From: Larimichthys crocea
Lineage: Eukaryota; Chordata; Actinopteri; Sciaenidae
NCBI RefSeq assembly: GCF_000972845.2
Contig: NC_040032.1
Span: 13,152,002 to 13,216,001, forward strand
DNA length: 64,000 nucleotides
Direction: 5' to 3'
Within the stretch, counting starts at the first letter, position 1, and each line of letters begins with the position of its first letter. Below the pieces are notes generated by a model. The model did no database searches, was not told the DNA's origin, and saw only the letters and a list, made by a program, of their open reading frames with translations. Position numbers and translations under genes: made by a program. Below are positions 1 through 13,662 of the stretch, piece after piece.

Positions 1-726
1 TACCTTATTAGAATATGTACTTTCATTACCTGCTAATATTAACGTGTTAGAAATGTCATGTGCATGTGTTTGCAAGCATTTTAGCCTTTGACTTCGGCAC
101 CATTGGTCCATGGTACAGCCTCACTGAGCTGCTACAGTAGCATGTAGACTTTAGGTATCTCTGTTCCTTTGAGATACATCATTAGTGCACAGCTAATGAT
201 CTGGCTATGAGTTGTACAGATTTTAATGCAACTGCAGCACCTCCACTCCCGTTATCCCTGCGCTGTGTTTTTGCTGCATGGGCACCATCCACTCGAGCCA
301 GCCACCTGCACCCTGAGCGATGTAGGTGACCACCGCACTATCAGAATCCATTCATTCCACAATGAGTCAGCCCAGATAACCAGATGACCATCACACTGAG
401 GCCTTGGACGCCCCCACCCCCCCTCTGACCTGACTCCCATTAACCCAGACACAGGCTCAGCGAGACAGAGAAAAAGAGAGATCGCAATCATTACCCTCCA
501 TCAGCGCTATCTTCATCTCCTATCACTCATGTCTGGCCAGGCTAGGCAAGATCACTTTCTCTCTCTACCTGTCTTTCTCTCTCTCGCTCACCTCCGCATG
601 ACTCTGTAAAATCCGTCCAGGTGGTCGGGTGAAGGCCATTACGCAGGGCCAACTCCTCAAACTGCCCTTCCCTCCCTCCTTCCTCTGTATCAGCAGTAAA
701 TTGTTGTCAGACAGTGACTGCTGTTA

Positions 727-748
727 GTGTGTGTGTGTGTGTGTGTGT
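727..748. repeat. (GT)11 microsatellite
   Basis: Pure GT run. Confidence 0.97.
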
Positions 749-2616
749 ATGTAGATGTTTGAGGACTGATGCAAGGTTGGCACTACAATGTGCATGTGCT
801 CTTATTGCAAAAGAGGTGTATATATTGATGATATGCAGGACTGCACATGTGCTGTTGGTGGCCTGTGATGTGCAAAATGACCTCCCACACACTCATTAAG
901 CACAGAAACTGTACTCAAGCAGCCTTTAGTCTTGTTCTCACAAGAGGTAATGCAAGTGCATAACACACTGCATGCAAGCTCTCAAACATAATTACATTGT
1001 GTTGTGTCTAGAACTAAACATAACAGGAACAACAGGTACTACAATAACAGGTCTTAGAGCAGGCGAAGACATGCATTGTCAACAACATCAGCAAATCATT
1101 AAAATAAATATTCACATTTTAAAAATATTTTATCGTAATTATTTATAATTTGAAAAATGGTTTAGGATGGAATATTTTTGCACGCACATTTTTACATTCG
1201 ATGTTTGACTGGAGTGGTCTTTCTACAAAAGATGATGCCATCAGAAATATTTTTAAAAAGCCGTTATCACTGTAACTTCGTGCTGAAATATTTGTTCTTT
1301 GTTAAAAGCTTAACCAGCCCACACAGCCAGGCTGTATACTGTGAACGGACACACTGCTCTTATTCAGCTCCTCGGTGACCCCACTTAACTAGTGAAAGGT
1401 CAGAACTAATGAACAGGCAGGTGGCAGCACTTGTTGACTTAGCATATAAGTTGTTTGACCTTTGACCCCTGTCGGCTAGTGAGTGCAAATGAAGGGCACT
1501 GACTCCCAGCGGGGGTCCTCTCCTCGAGAAACGCTTCCGAGTGAGTGAATGGAAGTGACTTTGTGGAAAAAGTGACATTGTTCCGATAAACTCAATATGT
1601 ACACAACATAATCTGCTTCTTGAGAGTGTGCATGTGCATAAATCATGGAGGAATCCCAGTGGACATATTTAAAATAATCATTGTGTTTTAATTTGCTACC
1701 TTGTGGAGAGCATATCGTCATGACTTATTGTTAGCAAGCAAAGGGTGGTGAGGAAGAGGAGCATGAACAAAACAGAAAACAGAAGCCACTTCTGTTATAT
1801 TCATAATCAATTTCCCCATTGATAGATTGTTTGGTCTCTGTTTTTTTTTATTTTTTATTATACATTTGATAATATTGAGGCAGGAGTAAAAGAGTGGCAT
1901 GAAATGTCCTCAGCCAGAATCAAACTTCACATTTTTTGTACTATGTTTGACAATCAATAGTCCAAAATCAAAAGATATGCTTGACTGAAATGATTAGGAA
2001 TTTTCTTTTCAGATTTCTACAGTTCTGCGCTGTAGCTCATCTCTTATTCATCTCTTGCAGCGATGGACCATCACTGCAAAAAATAAATAAAAAATACAGA
2101 GGACGTGCTGTTTCTATCGATCGGCTAATCAAGTTAATTGTTTCAGCTCTAGTTTGCAATCCACTTGTCCGCCACATCGTGGAGAACAGTGCACACTCAG
2201 CTGCAGCGTCCATTTGTGCTGTTAATTACATCAGCATAAGCATGGCCTGTGGATTATGACAACAGTCGAACACATCTTTCAGTGTGTTCGTCACTTCGGT
2301 GTGAAAATATTAATCGTTTGCCCACCGTGTACAAAATACTGACAGTAAATAACTCCATAAATGTTGAAACATCAAATCTACAAATCACGGTGTATTCAGG
2401 TTTAAATTATGACATTTATATGAAGAGACGGACTAATTAGAGAAGACACTCGTCAGACTGGAGGCAGTGATGAAGAGTGGGTGATCATTACTTTGACAGC
2501 AACAGGTTTGTGACATGGAGGTGAGCTGTGCATCAGAATACAGAGCCTGCTGATAATTCTGCAGTCTGCACGTGGAGGCGCTGTCTGTATACACAGCACA
2601 CACAGAAATAGTCACT

Positions 2617-2620
<4 letters not shown>

Positions 2621-2652
<32 letters not shown>
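2621..2652. repeat. (AC)16 microsatellite
   Basis: Pure AC run. Confidence 0.97.
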
Positions 2653-2655
<3 letters not shown>

Positions 2656-2739
2656 CATATATTTCAGGCCACAGTGACACTAATAACACATTAACACTGC
2701 TGTGGCCATGACACAACAGGAGGTATTGCCTGATGCACG

Positions 2740-3005
2740 CATTTTTCATCCTCTGTTTCATAATTAGATTGATTCGGAATCGAACAAATTAAAGAATGAG
2801 ACATTTCCCTGTCCAATTGGCTAATTGGATCGACTGTTAATGGCTGCTAAAAGAAACGTCAAGTTTAATTTCACACTTATTGACATGCAGCTGATGTGGA
2901 TGACATTAATCTAATGATTATTCATAAGACTCTCCTATTATCGTCTCTCTCTCACCAGGCATATTATTAAGCTGAAACAACCATTAACCAGCATGGTTGC
3001 CATGG
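2740..3005. promoter_or_regulatory. candidate conserved noncoding element
   Basis: A block free of simple repeats and dense in homeodomain-type cores (TAATTAGATT, CTAATTGG, TTAATCTAATGATTATT, ATTATTAAG), including the near-palindromic CCAATTGGCTAATTGG at 2813-2828. That texture is typical of developmental enhancers. Conservation itself cannot be seen here. Confidence 0.25.
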
Positions 3006-4332
3006 AAAATTCTCCTGATGATTTACTACCCAGCGTTCAAATGGAAGGGCAATTGTGTTACACTGGCTGCCTACTATATTTGTCAAGAAAATGCATGTTG
3101 TGTCTTGAGGACTGCTGCATTAAGACCACTTTTGTGCAGTGCAACATCTTTTATCCATAGCTCAAGGCTTAAATACAAATCTGTCTTAAAACTGTTCAGC
3201 TTCTGCGCTCACAGACTGAAGGGGGTTTAAGGTAAAGTCGATTGTTCAGGCGGGAAGTTTATTTCACAGACAGAGCAAATGTTGTTGCAGTGAGACGAAA
3301 CAAATAAAGATCCTGTAATGATCTTGTTTTTTTACAAGATCATAAAAACATGATTATCACATTGTCTCTAATTTATGTAAAACTAATTAAAACCAATCAT
3401 TGGACCCATCTAACTTTTTGAGAATCTGTTTGTAGGATTAATGATTAATATTTGTGTATGACTGATGCTAAAAGCTTATATGCTAAAGTATTTTATAAGG
3501 AGATGTTGGAGTCTTATTATCACCAACCTTTAAAAAGGGGAAATTATGTCTTATCTACAGAGTTATTCATAATTAGGCTTTCAATGGGCAGCCCCAAAAA
3601 AAGTCCAAAAGTTTGAAGTATTTTTCTTGTGAAGAGTTGTTTTAGATACATTGATGACTTGTGGTACACCTGAGGAATTAGAGGGGTTTAAAGGCTATCT
3701 CAGCACCTAATCCTCCGTCTCCTTAACAACTCTCTGTCGTCTTAACCACAACCTTTTCACTTATTTTCTCAGTCAGTTTAAAGTATTGGTAGAAAACGCT
3801 GGCATATTCTGTCTAGAGAGTTTGTTAACCCTCCAGATTTATAACTAAGCAATCGAGTAATTTGAGGAAGACTCATGAAGAGATGATTTCTACGTTTGGC
3901 CTTTACATTTCAGCTCTTGCATTATATGTCAGGGGTAAAATCCCATGTTGACATGTTGTCAACGTCTTGAAATGAGAAAGAGAATTGAGAATTAGTATTT
4001 CTGAGCAGAAGAGTAGCATCAGAAATGAGGATGAGAAGTCTCCAGCAGCCAGACATTTACATTCTGCTAGCCATGGTGTTTGCATGAGTCTACTGAGGCT
4101 GTTAGACCACTTACAGACTGAGCCTTCTAGGATCTAAAGGAGGAATTACTGCCATCCTGTTTTTTGTTTTATAAATACAGATAGTTAATGCTTAGGTATT
4201 AATATTTTCTATGGCGGCCCTGTGAATGCACAGGGTCGCATGCATGTAGCTGTTGCAATAATTTGCTTAATGTGCTTTGCAGCCTACTATTTTTCTTGCC
4301 ATTTGTCCATGCATATATATTTGTATTTGATT

Positions 4333-4414
4333 GATGTATATGTATTTGTATCATCTATGACGGTCATGCTAATGATGTATATGTATTTGTATCATCTATG
4401 ACGGTCATGCTAAT
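4333..4414. repeat. perfect 41-bp tandem duplication
   Basis: The 41-base unit that starts GATGTATATGTATTTGTATC occurs at 4333-4373 and again, without a mismatch, at 4374-4414. It abuts the hAT insertion at 4421. Perfect identity suggests a recent event. Confidence 0.95.
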
Positions 4415-4420
4415 GCGGAG
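4413..4420. repeat. target-site duplication, left copy
   Basis: ATGCGGAG immediately left of the hAT element. The identical right copy is at 5006-5013. Confidence 0.85.
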
Positions 4421-5005
4421 TAGGACTGGTAAACTAATATTCGAATTTCGAATATTATTCGAATATGATAAAAAATATGTATATTCGAACGTAAAAATGA
4501 ATATTCGAATATTTACTATTTGCTCAGGGCAGCGCGCGCATTGATTCTCCTCCGTTGTGTCCCATGGTGCGTCCCTTACTGACCTGTAGGCTAGCTATCT
4601 GCAGTCACGTGACACAACAAGGAAGCACCCCATCCCGCTCCCCACCTCAATGAAGAGCAGGCTACACACCAGTGATCCCGATGAGCAGTACAGTTTTGCA
4701 TAAATTGCACTGAAGTTACACTAAATGTAACATGTTGAACATGACGCTTGGATTTAGTTTGAAGACCGAAAATAAATCAGCGTTTGACTACCACTGGTCG
4801 TTTTTCTTGACATTTGGCAGTGCAACGCCCTCTGTTGGATATAACGGGGTACTGTTACAATACTGTTACAAGTCCTATTCTCCGCGGGGGGAAAATAATT
4901 AATTAATTAATTAATTAATTAAGAATATTCGAATATATTCGATATTCGGACCATTTTTTAAGACTAATATTCGAATTCAATTTCTGGGGAATGTTACCAG
5001 CCCTA
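4421..5005. mobile_element. nonautonomous hAT-type element, 585 bp
   Basis: The element begins TAGGACTGGTAA and ends TTACCAGCCCTA, imperfect terminal inverted repeats differing at one of twelve positions. An identical 8-bp direct repeat, ATGCGGAG, flanks it at 4413-4420 and 5006-5013, which is the target-site size of the hAT superfamily. Subterminal regions are rich in ATTCGAAT motifs in both orientations, and an (AATT)n tract lies at about 4897-4921. There is no transposase frame, so it must have been moved in trans. Confidence 0.85.
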
Positions 5006-5013
5006 ATGCGGAG

Positions 5014-7469
5014 GGTGTACATTTTTTATTATCAGGATGTAAACTAATAACCCACTTATCAGTTTGATGCTTGCAAGAATGTAGTATGATATATTTTTAT
5101 TTATTACTTATAATTTCCTACTACTATTTATCTCACTGGTATTTGTTTTTGATCATCAGTCTCAGCTGGTTGTTAATCACTGGCATCATCACATAATCAC
5201 TGTTTAATAGGGTCACACCCACAAATGTCTCACTAACGCTAAGAAGCCTCGAGCTGAAATGTGTCTGTTTTCTTCTGCTGCTGCTTCGCAATTAAAATGC
5301 ATTATACATTCAGGATTCTTGCTGATGACTATATAAAATCTAGACACGCATATACATACATATGTATACACATATAGCTGTGGGTTGTACTAGCACACGC
5401 TGCAGATTCTGAAATTGTTAATAGTAAAATATCAGCCATGAGAGTCAATGTTGCAAATGGCTATAATAAATATTTACTAGTCTTGGCGCACCTTGGTGTT
5501 CAGAGTCGTTCTAAAAAGGAGGTGGGCTATTCCTCAAAGACGTTACAATGGAAAAGTTGAACTCCTGCCAGCTCTAAATCTATAAGTGAAGTGCTGCCAG
5601 ATTGAGTTTGCTAAGTAACTTGCAGCACTAAATTTGTATAAAGTGGTGATTTGACAGTGAAAACGAGAAGACGTTAAATTGATGATTCAATTTATGCTTC
5701 AAGCATTTTATTTACTTTGACACAAAAAAAAAGCCTTGAATCTGCAGGTTTCAGTGTATCAACACAAGAGTCTTACTTACATTTTTAATCTTCTCACATG
5801 GGACCATTTGACAAAACGTGCTGTAGATTCCCAGTAATAAAAACAGCCGTTTTAGCGGTGCTGTGGGAATTATCCTGACAGAGTGTAAAGAGTTTCTACA
5901 CTGACCCTAAAACTCCGATGGTGTCTTGGGATTCTGTGTCCTTTAGCTACACTGAGGCAATGAGGCATCAGTGTCCTGCAGTCAAAGAACCATGGGGCAT
6001 GGGAAGAGTTAGAAAGGACAGAGTGTGCTTTGAGCCGCTGATTGGTATCTCCGACAAGATTTACAAGAGTTTATTCATGAGGGTGTATAGTTCACTGACA
6101 GAGGAGGCAAAGACTAAACACAGATGAACTCCTCACAAACACTGGACCCGAGTCTGTTATTATCTCATGTATCATCCCTGCACAGAACAAGTGATATAAT
6201 GGTTCAATTACAAACAACTCATTTGTTTTGCTGGGAAACATCTCTATCTCCTCTCCTCACATCTCCGGGCAAGTTACTATCATTGAAATGCACAGAGTGT
6301 GGCTTGCAGGTGAGGATGTGTGGGTCCATGAGTGTTGTGCTGGCTTAGAAAGACCCAACAAGAGCCTGCAGAGATTTTGCCAGACTTAGGTGCTTCAACA
6401 TGTAAACTCTGGGTACCTGGAGGCATGAGATATTAGGTTTGGGGAAAATCTTTCTTTGGTCTCCTGAAACCACTATATCCTGGAGAAAATTGGCTTTCTG
6501 GACAAAACACTGCGGAGAGAGATAGGAAGCATTAGGGGCAATGGAAACATCGTGAGAAGAAGCCAGAGAAATGGAGACAAACAGTCACTTCTGTATGTTT
6601 GCACTGCAGAAATCCTAATAACGTATTTGTGTTGGGTATTAAGATCTTGTTTTTCATGAAACAAGTAGGACAGTGCCAGCAGGGCGAGATAACTCCACTT
6701 TATTTAAAAGCAAATCACTTCATTTCAAGAGTGTTCTTGGGTTGAGTGATATTAATCTGAAAACATCCTTAATTCAAGATCTTCAAAATCTGCGGAGCAA
6801 CTTGAACTACAGTGAAAATGTGTGCAGCTATCACACTCCATCGGTTCACTCATTAAAAGAAGAAAGCATTTAGAAGAGCCAATATGAGACTATATGAGAC
6901 TAGTTAAGATGAATATTTTAAGCACTGAAACAGCTTATGACGCCCTCCTTGAGATGTTGTGCTTCAGAAAAAGAGAGGAGTGTTATGTATGATGACATTG
7001 GAGAAGTATCCAGTGCAATCAGCTGCCTTAAAAGCAACATTATATAGAAATTGGTATTTTTTGCAAATTTATCTTCATGGTGTAATACCACTCGTCGTAA
7101 ATATGGGCAGCTGTACATGTGTCTTGATTATTATGATCAAAAACTAGTCAAACATCAAGCAAGTGCAACAGCAAGACATAGCAGCCAGCTAATATTACTG
7201 ACTAGTCCAACAGTCAAGTCTTTCCGCCTGTTATTTCATGAAGCTCTTGCCAACGACTAAAAGTCAGTCCCAGATTTACTGTTGTCCGGCGGCTTCTTGT
7301 ACAGTCACTCTCTTTTTCCCCCTTATTAGTTTCCTCCATCATCCTCTTCTGTCTCTTCGCCTCTGCCATGCTCTGGGTTCTGTCAGCATCCCCCCTGCGT
7401 GCCAGACCATTAAAATAAAAATAAAAATAAAATAAAATAAAAACTCCTCTTCCTAGAGGTCCAAAATGC
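5014..7469. other. intergenic, no gene recognised
   Basis: Short open frames only, none over 74 codons and none with a recognisable domain. Ends in the A-rich tract at 7411. Confidence 0.6.
7411..7444. repeat. (AAAAT)n / (AAAT)n A-rich tract
   Basis: A-rich simple repeat of AAAAT and AAAT units, possibly the tail of an old retroposon. Confidence 0.85.
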
Positions 7470-7858
7470 CTGTGGTACCAGTGTAAACACTAACACTCCC
7501 CCGGTGCTCTGAGCTCTTCCGGCAACAAACTGAGCCAACATTAGCTAACAACACCTACAGTCCGCAGCAAGATACTTCACTGTCCATTGGGAAGCACTGT
7601 AAATCACAGAGCCGGAGGACATCAGAGGAAAACCCAGAAAGTGTTTTCTCCATAAAATATGATACAGCTTCACTAAAATAAGTAAAACAGTTGGCGGTGT
7701 GTGACTCAGTGGCTTGTTACGTGTTGAGTATTTCTTGTGGGTGATCGTGTGCATAGGAGGGAAGACAGAGACATCATCCACCTTACATGTCAGTGGAGCA
7801 AAATGATTTAAAATCTGTTATTTTAGGTTGGAAAAATTACATAATGTTGCTTTAAGTA
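7470..7858. mobile_element. dispersed teleost-type repeat
   Basis: Contains AGCCAACATTAGCTAACA, GTGTTTTCTCCATAAAATAT and a terminal AAAAATTACATAATGTTGCT, in the order seen in a frequent fish repeat whose tail reads like ATTACATAGTGTTGCTTTA. The assignment rests on memory of that repeat. No ends were delimited. Confidence 0.4.
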
Positions 7859-10800
7859 GTCCCCCCACTCTTCTCCACAACCTCTAGCCACATCACGTCA
7901 GCCAATCCTCACATGCCGACACCCTTACAGTCAGCGTTTCACCGACTATGAACAGGCAACTGATTGTGCGGGTCAAAGCACAACTGAGTGTAATGTGACA
8001 ATGATGTTTGTCTAATTACAGAATCCCACACCAAATATGAGATTTCAGTACAACAGCTGTTTTATATTACAGGGGGGGAGAGGGGAAGGATAATAATGGG
8101 CTTTGAGTTGCGGCGCTGCAGAGGCGATAAGGACTTTGTGTTATATGGGGTGAGTTTTATGGAACAGATGGACTTCTCTTGTACTGAAGGAGTGAGAGGT
8201 CTGTTAGTTTTCATTCCACCCTCTAATACTTTAATTAGAGAGGATTAAGTGGGCACTAAGTGACCCGAGCAGGTGATCAAACACTGAACGGGGTAATAAT
8301 AGTCGCACACACACACACATCAGACAGAGGCGCTAAATATGCAGGTTCTTCCACCGTGGTTTCAGATAATACTGTCACATTTAGGTGCATATCGGCAGAT
8401 ACAAACTAAAATAAATTCCTCTACAAGACTCAGATTTTCACACGAGAAGAATTGGCCGGTGTCCAAAAACTTCTGGACCTTTACAAACCCTCTTCATGCA
8501 GCAACCGGCCAGCGTGCAGAGGGTTTGAGCTTCTCTCCGGGTTCTCTTTTGAATTTTTTACACAACTATTTCTGTCACTTTAAATAGTTTATTATAAAAG
8601 TCTAATCCATTTTGGTCACCGGTAGAATTAACTGTATTTTAAGATAGTGGAAATAGAGCTATGCATTATTATCATCTAATATGTAAAACCTCCTTTCCGA
8701 GCACTGCACCCATACTGTCATCGGGTTGTCAGAATAGCAAAAGGTTGTGATGATTTATCTGAATCTTAATACACATAAGCCACTTCTAGTTTACAGAGAT
8801 CACTGCAGCAGTTCGAACGAACCTGGATTGAAATAAAACTGTGTTTTATGGTCAGGGAGTGAAAAAAGAAAAGTCGAGTCCTGAAGAAAACTGGTTGGAT
8901 TACACGGCCTTTTGAATAAGTAACAATCTCCATGTGTCTCTATGTGCTCTCAGCAGAGACTGGTAGGAAATAGGATCCAGCAGTGACTTTCCACCACAGG
9001 AATGCTGGGGTTCCTGAAGAGAAGAATTAAGAACTGGTGGCAGGAAGACGGAGATGAGAGAAAAGGGGCGGAGGGAGAGCAAGAGGCAACAGTTATCCGT
9101 TTCTCACTTCTTTTCTGTCAGCGGGGATATACGGCCTTTAAACCAAGCCCTCATTTTGGCCCCGGTTCCCTGATCTTGGCTTTCCTTGAGTCGGTCTATC
9201 TTTAAATCCCTCCATCCATCCTGGAGATCCAGCAGGCTCGGGCCAGGCTATTACAGATGGAGGGATTGGGGAGGGGAACCGGGGGGAAGAATGAAGAAAA
9301 AGGAGGGGAGGACTCTTTCGATCAGCAGGTGGAAAAAAAAAAAAGAAATACAGCTCAGCTCACCAAATGAGAATATATACGGCGGTGGTTTAGGTGTAAT
9401 CAGTTTCATCTGAGCCTACTGGAAGTAGTAGTGGTGTAGCCTTCCAATATCTCTGCTCGGTAACGATTCTTTTCTTCCTTAGGAATGTCTGAGGGTTTAA
9501 AGGTCACATTGCACTCCAGTTCAATACAGATATAAGTCAAAATGCAGTGCTTGGCACAGCCTGAGTTTATGTACAACAACCCCCCATGCTGGGATCATAA
9601 ATCCAAAGAGAAGAGCTAGAACTCCTTGAGTTAAATGTAAATTATGACCATGCGATGTAGCTGAAATTCATCACAGGTTACATCGAGAGATATTTAGTAA
9701 GAAATAATTCCTGCTGAGCTGATTTAGCAAACATCCAATTTCTCACTAGATGCACAGCTGTTGAAGTTTTTTTCAAAATCAATTTGTTTGTGTCTCTTTC
9801 CCTCCAGCTCCGGCAAAATAAATGTACATGCTGTCGGTATAAAACATCCTCTTCCATAGTGCAGTGGGGTCATGTTTAATGAAACAAACAAGCACCGCGC
9901 CCACCAGCGATGTGTTGCCATCTTCTCGCGCTGCCGTCGTCCTCGGATGACTTCTGCCAGGCTGTGGGGTGACTGAGCAGGGAGAGATGCCTCAGACTGC
10001 CTGGGGAACAGCGCAGCATCAGCTCACAAATCAATGCGTATTGTGAACCAGGGGAGAAAAGTAGCCCCGCTGTGATACGCTGAACCAAACTGCACTTGCT
10101 TTCTCCCACCTGTGGAACAGACTTGTGTAAGGGGAGACTTCATGGGGTGTTTCTGCTTTCGATGGGGGGGGATTTCAGACAAATCGGGCCTCGATCATAG
10201 TAATAACTCACCTCACAGTGAAGTATGAAGGGGAGGAAAGGCGGCAGAAGATGGGAAGAAAAGAGAGGTCAAAGGAAGTGCAGAAAATTTCAGTTCTCCC
10301 ACTGTTCGCTGAAGCGTCTGCCCGACATTGGCTTTTTATAAACAAGTAAATATTGGCTAGTCCGTGCTTTCCACATTTACAACGTATTTATGATACACTT
10401 AGCTTGAATATAGCACAGAAGGAATCAATACTGCATTGTTTGTCAACAGGAAGACATCTTATTATCTTGAAAACTGTGTCCTGGATACTGTTTTGCCAAA
10501 AACTCAGGGGGTGAAACAGAATATTGTAAATTCTCTGGGATGCTTTTTTAGGATTTTTTAAAGATGATGGCAAAATAAAAGATACATCAGCTGCTTTACT
10601 CAATAAACCATCTTTAGCAGCCTGTTATTTTAGCCTGAGTAGTTCAGTGAACATAGTTTGGGGATTGATTATCTTAACTTAAATAACTTTTATTTTAGAT
10701 TAAAGACAAGTAAAGTAGAGCTGAAACCATGATTAACATTCATACGACTGGCTGGGTGCTAATCACTTGACTGCATGGGGTATAGGTGTGTTAGGAACCA

Positions 10801-13623
10801 GCATGCACTGGGGCAACATGTTCATGGACCAAAATTTTAATGAAGTATCATGTGTTAATTATGCATTGTTACTAGTGTTGTTCTGCATCAAAATATTTAC
10901 ACACTACATCGCTGTCAAACAACTAGATAGTACTAGTCAGTGTGGCCAGACTACAGATAATGTTCGCTGCATTGCTGATGTTCTCCCCGATGGGTTTGCA
11001 ACAGACTTTTCATAAATAATCATGAGCCGTGAAACATAAATCTTATAAAAAATCTCTCAAAAAGCAATTTGCCTTGCTTAAGTAGTTTTCAGAAGTTGAT
11101 TTCTGCAGTTAATCATTTAGTAAGTTTTACTTACTAAAGTTTAATGTCAAATTAAAAGCCATAGTTTGATGTCTTGTGCTCACAGTATCTAACTATCTGC
11201 ATCTGTTCAAACTTTCAGGTCATTGTATGTTTTGTCATGTATAATATAGGTAAATCCTTCAATATGAAAACTGGATTCTGATATTTCTCAATAACCTTCA
11301 TGTGAACATTAAAATCATTATTACATCCATCATGTTTTCATTAAGAAAGCAAGGTATTTGTATCTGGAAAGTAGTTCCTATTTGATCAAAGCTCACGCCT
11401 AAACTGGACGACTCAGTCATCCACATACAAAGATCGGGGCCTAGCACCACTTTCCTGTTGATGCTCAAAGTATTGATGGCTGTGGGTTTTGGTTGCCTCT
11501 TTTGTGGGTTGCGTTTTGTCAGAGGCAACATGAGAGGAGGAAATGGTGAGACGGAGCGGAGGATGCCTGCTCTGTGCCTCTGCTGCAGTAAAGGTGGATG
11601 AAGAACACAGCAGCATGAGGAGAAGGAAGAGGAGGGTGGACATGATGGTAATGGAGGAAGGCAGTGTGACAGGTGGTGCAACACTGCCCCCATGTGAGAA
11701 GATCTAGACTGTCAGAGTGGATATCGCAGCTCTGCCCCTCTTACTCTTTCCTGGCAGCCCTGTGTTTGTCCGTCAGCACAGAGCCATTACATGCATCTTC
11801 CTTGTTCGACACCTGCTACGGGGAGCCGTGCCCTTTTATGAGTGAGGCTTTATGTGGCTTTCAGCCTGGATCCCTTGTCAGGCTTAAAACCCCATCGCTC
11901 CAACCTTTGACACATTCCATCCTTGTTTACGGTGAGCAACCCTCTGCCAGTAAATTTTCATGTCAGTCAGCAAAATAAAAGCAATAGAGGTGCCAAGAGT
12001 CTGTCAGACCGGCAGTGAGGGAGGGAGGGAGGACTGACACACCATCCCAGTTTACTGCAATTTTTCTACTGGAAGATTTACCTGTGGAGGAGAGAGTAGA
12101 TGGATGTCTTATTTGGATGATAGCGACGAGCGGGAAACAGACTTAATGTTATTCAGATCCCGCTGACCTTTCTCGTAGCATGTTTGCTGAATCTTTTGAA
12201 AAGGGCAACCATGAGAAATAGGAGCAAGGCCTTTCCATACGGGCAGAAAGCAAAGTCGGGGACAGGCTTTGAAAAGCTGACAGTTTGTAATGCATGTAGA
12301 GCTGAGTACAACACAGATACTGACTGTAGGGGTGTCGGTACAGAGACGAAAATCACAATGTGACTCAAGAACAAACATCCATTCTCATATATTTTTGATA
12401 TACAAAAGTTATAGAGAAAAGCAAATTTTCAGCTTGAAAACTGTATCATGAAAATCACAATTAATAAAGCAACCATGTGACTTTACACAGGTTAGTAATA
12501 GCAGGAAAAGGACCCAGAATGGAGACTTACTGGCAAACATTAAAATAACCTCGGACCACAGTGGCAGTTTTAGAACAAAAATGTATATGCGTGACTATAA
12601 AAAGAGAATAACTTTTAAAAAATGAATCACCTTGTCAAGGGTCAGTCAGAAATTATAGACTTTTTGAAAGTCAAAGCGCTACAAGCTGCGTTTTTGCAAC
12701 AGCTTATTCCACTGCATTTAACTATCGTCGTCAGATCGAGGCTCATTTTTCATCATGTCATGTGATGGATTCAAATGACACACGCTAATAAGCACAGCTT
12801 CCTCTACTGTCTAGCAAATTTTATTCTGACAGGATGGGGGGGGAGGAATAAAAGTAAGCTGCTCTTTTTCCCTTGTTCAGCACGACAGCAGCTTTGTTCC
12901 TAAAATAGTCTGCCTTGTGATTTAAATTCAGTCTGGAGTATTGAGAGCAATGAGACAAGATCAAAGAGGTCTCTTTAGACTCACTTACTGCAGAAGAGAG
13001 AGGAGAGAAAATACAAGTCTCGCTGGATCACACAGGGAAATTGTTCTCCGCACACTTCCAGCAAATCATATTAGATAGAGTCACTGTGGCAACTAGAGAA
13101 GATAATATTTAATGTGCTCTTTAATGAGAGGGAAAATGTTTGTCTCTTGCGATTGAAGCTCTCGCTGTGCAAATTATATCCAAATCAGTTCACCAGCATG
13201 GGCTCTTCACTGATGAAAAGTGGCTGAGGGATAGCATTCAATTAGTGCATTAGATTGACACAATCAGAACATGTAACGGGTTTTAAGGCCTTGGCTACAG
13301 GCGCGTCACTCAACGACTGAAGAAATGTCATCATTAGCCAACTATAAGAGGAAGATTCCTTTGGTGTCAGTCTATAGGAGGAAGCACCATGAGCTGGTTC
13401 TACATCTACTGTGTGACACACACACACAGATTTGTCGGTTGGTTGGTCATGAAGACTCATGTCAAGGTCAAACAGACTTCATGTTCATAATTTGACTTCC
13501 CCATTGAATTATATGCACATTAAGGTTTGGGGTTTTTGGTTAATGATAGTTAACTAATGTGATCGGATTTGCTCCGAATCCAAAGACAGTTAAACCTCTG
13601 CAATTATCCCAAAATCTGCTTGT

Positions 13624-13625
<2 letters not shown>

Positions 13626-13659
<34 letters not shown>
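13626..13659. repeat. (AC)17 microsatellite
   Basis: Pure AC run. Confidence 0.97.

Positions 13660-13662
<3 letters not shown>

Larger units (their letters stand above)
1..4332. other. intergenic, no gene recognised
   Basis: No open frame over 92 codons and none resembling a protein I know. It holds the GT and AC microsatellites and a TAAT-rich candidate conserved block at 2740-3005. Confidence 0.6.
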
